From Sabellastarte sp. h YS-2021 (Eukaryota; Annelida; Polychaeta; Sabellida; Sabellidae), in NCBI GenBank assembly GCA_964017235.1, contig OZ024931.1, positions 103,310,221 through 103,374,220 of the forward strand: a DNA stretch of 64,000 bases. The letters run 5' to 3'. A program made the translations under genes and the position numbers. Of the stretch, positions 60,658 through 64,000 are shown one piece after another. Below the pieces are notes generated by a model, which saw nothing but the letters and a program-made list of their open reading frames with translations, was not told the DNA's origin and did no database searches. Every line of letters starts with the position of its first letter. Position 1 is the first letter of the stretch.

Positions 60658-61550
60658 CTGGGGAACAGCAACAAAATAACTATTACGTTGGTTTTAGTGA
60701 AGAAAGTCTCTTTGTATATTTTAATACATTATTACCAATAACCGGCAAGCCAGTAGTTGTGAAACACTGATATCAAAAGTATTTCACATGCAAAGAAAAG
60801 AAAATTGTGCAATTAAAACCTGGAAAACAAATATACAAATATATATATATATCTGGTGTCGCAGAATGGGCCTTGGGAGATTTTTTTTAACTTTATTTAA
60901 TTTTCATGATTAATCTGTCGTTACTTTTATCTATCATGTACTTTGGTACTTTCTATTAGTTATATTTAAACACTAATGTCAAAATTCTTACTTCATTAGT
61001 TTGTCCACCTTCTCCAAGTTTTAGATCATTTTCAACCTACCTAAGCTTCCTCCAGCTTTTTCTGCCTTATTCTTTCCCTTTCAAGACTCGTCAGTAATGT
61101 TAAGTACATGTATCTTAGGTATATATGGGTCACATAAAATCTTCTAGTATAAAGTAAAGCTAAATCTATTACTTTCTCAATTCTGCCCACTTTTTAAACT
61201 TTTGGACCAATTTTTCCTTATTTTTTTATTTCTTTCTAGTTTCATCTAATCTTTCAACTCCAATTTTTTCCGCATTTTCCATCTTTTTTTTCTACCTGTG
61301 GAAAAACAAAACTTGCCAACCCTAAATTGAAAACTATTGTAAAATTCCCGAAGAAAATGAAGCTAAAGCTTATATGTCATTTGAACTACTGGCAACTTCA
61401 TGTTTGTAAATGCACATTTTATTAAAATGCATTATAAAGACTGGAAGTGCGCAGACTACAGAAAACAATGCAGTGTACATATTTTTGCATCCATTTATAG
61501 AGCAATAAATGGACGATCATCAATAATTGAGAACCAGTTAATACAGACAA
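60658..61550. other. USP22 intron, no feature seen
   Basis: AT-rich, with a short (AT)n tract near 60840-60852 and pyrimidine-rich stretches at 61200-61300. No exon with USP22 similarity is visible upstream of 60657. Confidence 0.5.
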
Positions 61551-61554
61551 ACAA

Positions 61555-62670
61555 GCAATCAGTGCCCGTAAACAGGCTCTGTGTCAGCTGACTGTGTGTT
61601 TTGAATTTCAGAGTAGAAGTGACAGAAGAAAAGGACACAAAAGTTGTGCCCTGGAAATGGTGTTCAGAAGGAAAGTAAGAAGGTAACTGTTAAGGTGTGA
61701 AAAGTAAGTTAAAAAAATATTTAAAGAAAATATTGCAAATGCAATAGTTTTAATTTTACTATGTTATAGCTGACCCCAAAATAGGTGAATAACGTATTGA
61801 AACTAAATACTCTAAATGCAATATTTTTCAAGTTATAAGTGATTTACTCAACAGTGATAACCTAAAAGTAGCCATAACTCAGCTATGCCATGAGCTACAG
61901 GCCTGAAATTTTACTATGTTATAGCTGACACAAAAGTAGCTGACTAACATATTTACATAAAATTTTCTAAATGCAATAGTTTTCAAGTTACAAGTGATTT
62001 TACTCATGATGGAAGTTACTGAAAAGTGCAAAAGTAGCTATTACTCACTTAGCTATTGAGATAGACACCCAAGTTAGTCACCATGTTGTAGCTATAGAAA
62101 AAGTAGCTGAATAACATATTTTAACAAAATGCTCTAAATGCAATACTTTTCAAGTTATGAATGATTTAGTGTTGAGTAAGAACCTCAAAGTAGCTATTAC
62201 TCAGCTATGCAATGAGCCACAGGTCTGGAATTTTACTATGTTATAGCTGACCCCAAAATAGGTGAATAACATATTGAAACTAAATACTCTAAATGCAATA
62301 CTTTTCAAGTTATAAGTGATTTACTCAACAGTGATAACCTAAAAGTAGATATTACTCAGCTACGCCATGAGCTACAGGTCGGAAATTTTACTATGTTATA
62401 GCTGACACAAAAGTAGCTGAATAACATATTTACATAAAATTCTCTAAATGCAATAGTTTTCAAGTTCCAAGTGATTTTACTCATGATGGAAGTTACTGAA
62501 AAGTGCAAAAGTAACTATTACTCATTTAGCTATTGAGATAGACACCCAAGTTACTCACCATGTTGTAGCTATGGAAAAAGCAGCTGAATAACATATTTTA
62601 TCAAAATGCTCTAAATGCAATACTTTTCAAGTTATAATTGACTTAGTGCATGATTTCATTAATTTTAATG
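61555..62670. repeat. family A element, head and about five units
   Basis: The head CAGTGCCCGTAAACAGGCTC, TGTGTCAGCTGACTGTGTGT and AGGACACAAAAGTTGTGCCC is the clearest copy in the window. Units of about 155 bp follow (two blocks near-identical with an offset of ~455 bp), ending GACTTAGTGCATGATTTCAT and then a family C head. Confidence 0.88.
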
Positions 62671-62674
62671 CATT

Positions 62675-64000
62675 AAAAATAGCATCAGAGATGCCCGTAC
62701 CCCACAGCCTTGGGAAATATTTTCAACACCATGAGATATAGAAGTACTGTACCAGTACAAACTTCAGGATACTTTCAGAGCACTGTCAGTTATATAAAGG
62801 TCCAAACAATGTTTAAATGGAGAAATAATGTTTAAAAGAAAGATAATGCATATAAAGATGAAGTATTAAAACAAGATAATTCAATGACAAGATGACAGCA
62901 TTAATCAGTAAACTAAAATTCAACACTCTTTATATACATCTGCATTTCCGAATTATGGTTTAGATGGTTTGAATATTACCATGCATACAGAAGTGGTAAT
63001 ACATTTAATGAATGCTTATGTGTGGTGTTGGAGTAAAATCTGCGGCTCACTTGATGAAATTCTATCTCTTACAATGGGAAGTTATGAAAGTAAAATTCTT
63101 AATAAATTCTAATATGACTTTTGCTTAATCTGCATCAAAAGACAGACCCAAAGGTGCAACAAGATTTTAAAGGTCAAGGTCACTACGGCAAGGTAAAAGG
63201 TCAAATTAAGGTCACACCATGATAATACACACCTATAGCCAATAACCAATGTCCCTACCAAGTATCAACTTCCTACACCTTACGGTTTCCGAGATACAGC
63301 CCGGACGATTTTATAGGTCAAGGTCACTATGGCAAGGTCAAAGGTCAAATCAAGGTCACACCATGATGCTGCACACCTACACCCCCTAGCCAATGTCTCT
63401 ACCAAATATCAACTTCCTGCACCTAACAGTTTCCGAGATAAAGCCCGGACAATATTTTATAGGTCAAGGTCACTACAGCCAGGTTAAAGGTCAAATCAAG
63501 GTCAGACCATGACGTTGCACACCTACACCCCCTAATCAATATCCCTACCAAGTATCAACTTCCTACACCTTACGGTTTCTGAGATATAGCCCAGACAACA
63601 TTTTATAGGTCAAGGTCACTACGGCAAGGTCAAAGGTCAAATCAAGGTCAGACCATGACGCTGCACACCTACACCCCCTAAGCAATATCCCTACCAAGTA
63701 TCAACTTCCTACACGTTACGGTTGCTGAGATATAGCCCGGACAACATTTTATAGGTCAAGGTCACTACGGCAAGGTCAAAGGTCAAATCAAGGTCACACC
63801 ATGACGTTGCACACCTACACCCCCTAACCAATGTCCCTACCAAATATCAACTTCCCAAGCCTTACAGTTTCCGAGATATAGCCCGGACAACATTTTATAG
63901 GTCAAGGTCACTACGGCAAGGTCAAAGGTCAAATCAAGGTCACACCATGACGTTGCACACCTACACCCCCTAACCAATGTCCCTACCAAGTATCAACTTC
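62675..64000. mobile_element. family C element, running off the window
   Basis: The head AGCATCAGAGATGCCCGTAC, CCCACAGCC and the same ~470-bp left part as the 48.13-kb element are followed by six core units of about 146 bp to the window edge. Perfect AGGTCAAAGGTCA occurs at 63335, 63627, 63773 and 63919. The end is not in the window. Confidence 0.87.

Overview
The window is nuclear DNA of an AT-rich, transposon-dense animal, most likely a marine invertebrate; a mollusc such as a bivalve fits best. The kind of organism is inferred from the type of intronic repeats, from DIRS and PIF/Harbinger elements together, and from a well-conserved but non-vertebrate USP22 protein. I cannot name a species.

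One host gene dominates. Ten coding exons on the minus strand, from 60657 down to 4983, join with consistent splice phases into the C-terminal part (about 378 residues) of a USP22-type ubiquitin protease, the deubiquitinase of the SAGA complex. The join runs from the linker before the catalytic domain, through the Cys box (GNTCFMN) and the His box (SGHYTCF), to a normal stop codon. The N-terminal zinc-finger exons must lie beyond position 64000. The exons total about 1.1 kb in 56 kb, and the rest is intron.

The introns are filled with mobile and tandem-repeat DNA. There are three DIRS-type tyrosine-recombinase retrotransposons, all with coding sense on the minus strand, parallel to USP22. DIRS-1 is a badly decayed relic (about 6700-11812). 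DIRS-2 (25214-29984) has inverted terminal repeats and a complete internal complementary region, but it has a gag/RT deletion and a nonsense codon in the recombinase. DIRS-3 (36113-44954) sits in a tandem-repeat element whose uninterrupted paralogue is also in the window, so its insertion point can be read to the base. DIRS-3 also contains a truncated PIF/Harbinger transposon with a MADF-protein ORF and the last transposase exon. A 376-bp hAT-like MITE with an 8-bp target duplication lies at 2538-2913.

About a third of the window is tandem repeats, which I call families A to G. A has a ~157-bp unit at 15.4-18.3, 30.9-32.6, 34.6-36.1 and 61.7-62.7 kb. B has a ~133-bp unit at 19.1-20.9 kb, and in the opposite orientation at 51.4-55.4 kb. 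C has a ~146-bp unit rich in AGGTCA half-sites at 33.0-33.8, 48.6-49.4, 59.1-59.7 and 63.1-64.0 kb. D has a ~144-bp unit at 12.4-12.9 and 14.6-15.2 kb. E has a ~170-bp unit at 13.7-14.4, 18.9-19.1, 21.0-21.3 and 45.3-45.7 kb. F is at 23.2-23.9 kb. G is a 1200-bp unit repeated three times at 55.4-59.0 kb. Several families share a short core resembling GTTTYCGAGATATA.

The most notable points are: nuclear-receptor-type direct repeats (DR0, DR1, DR5) in each family C unit; a 37-bp minisatellite that has copied a USP22 splice donor four times; large inverted family B arrays flanking five USP22 exons; the complete DIRS-2 internal complementary region; and the base-exact empty site for DIRS-3.
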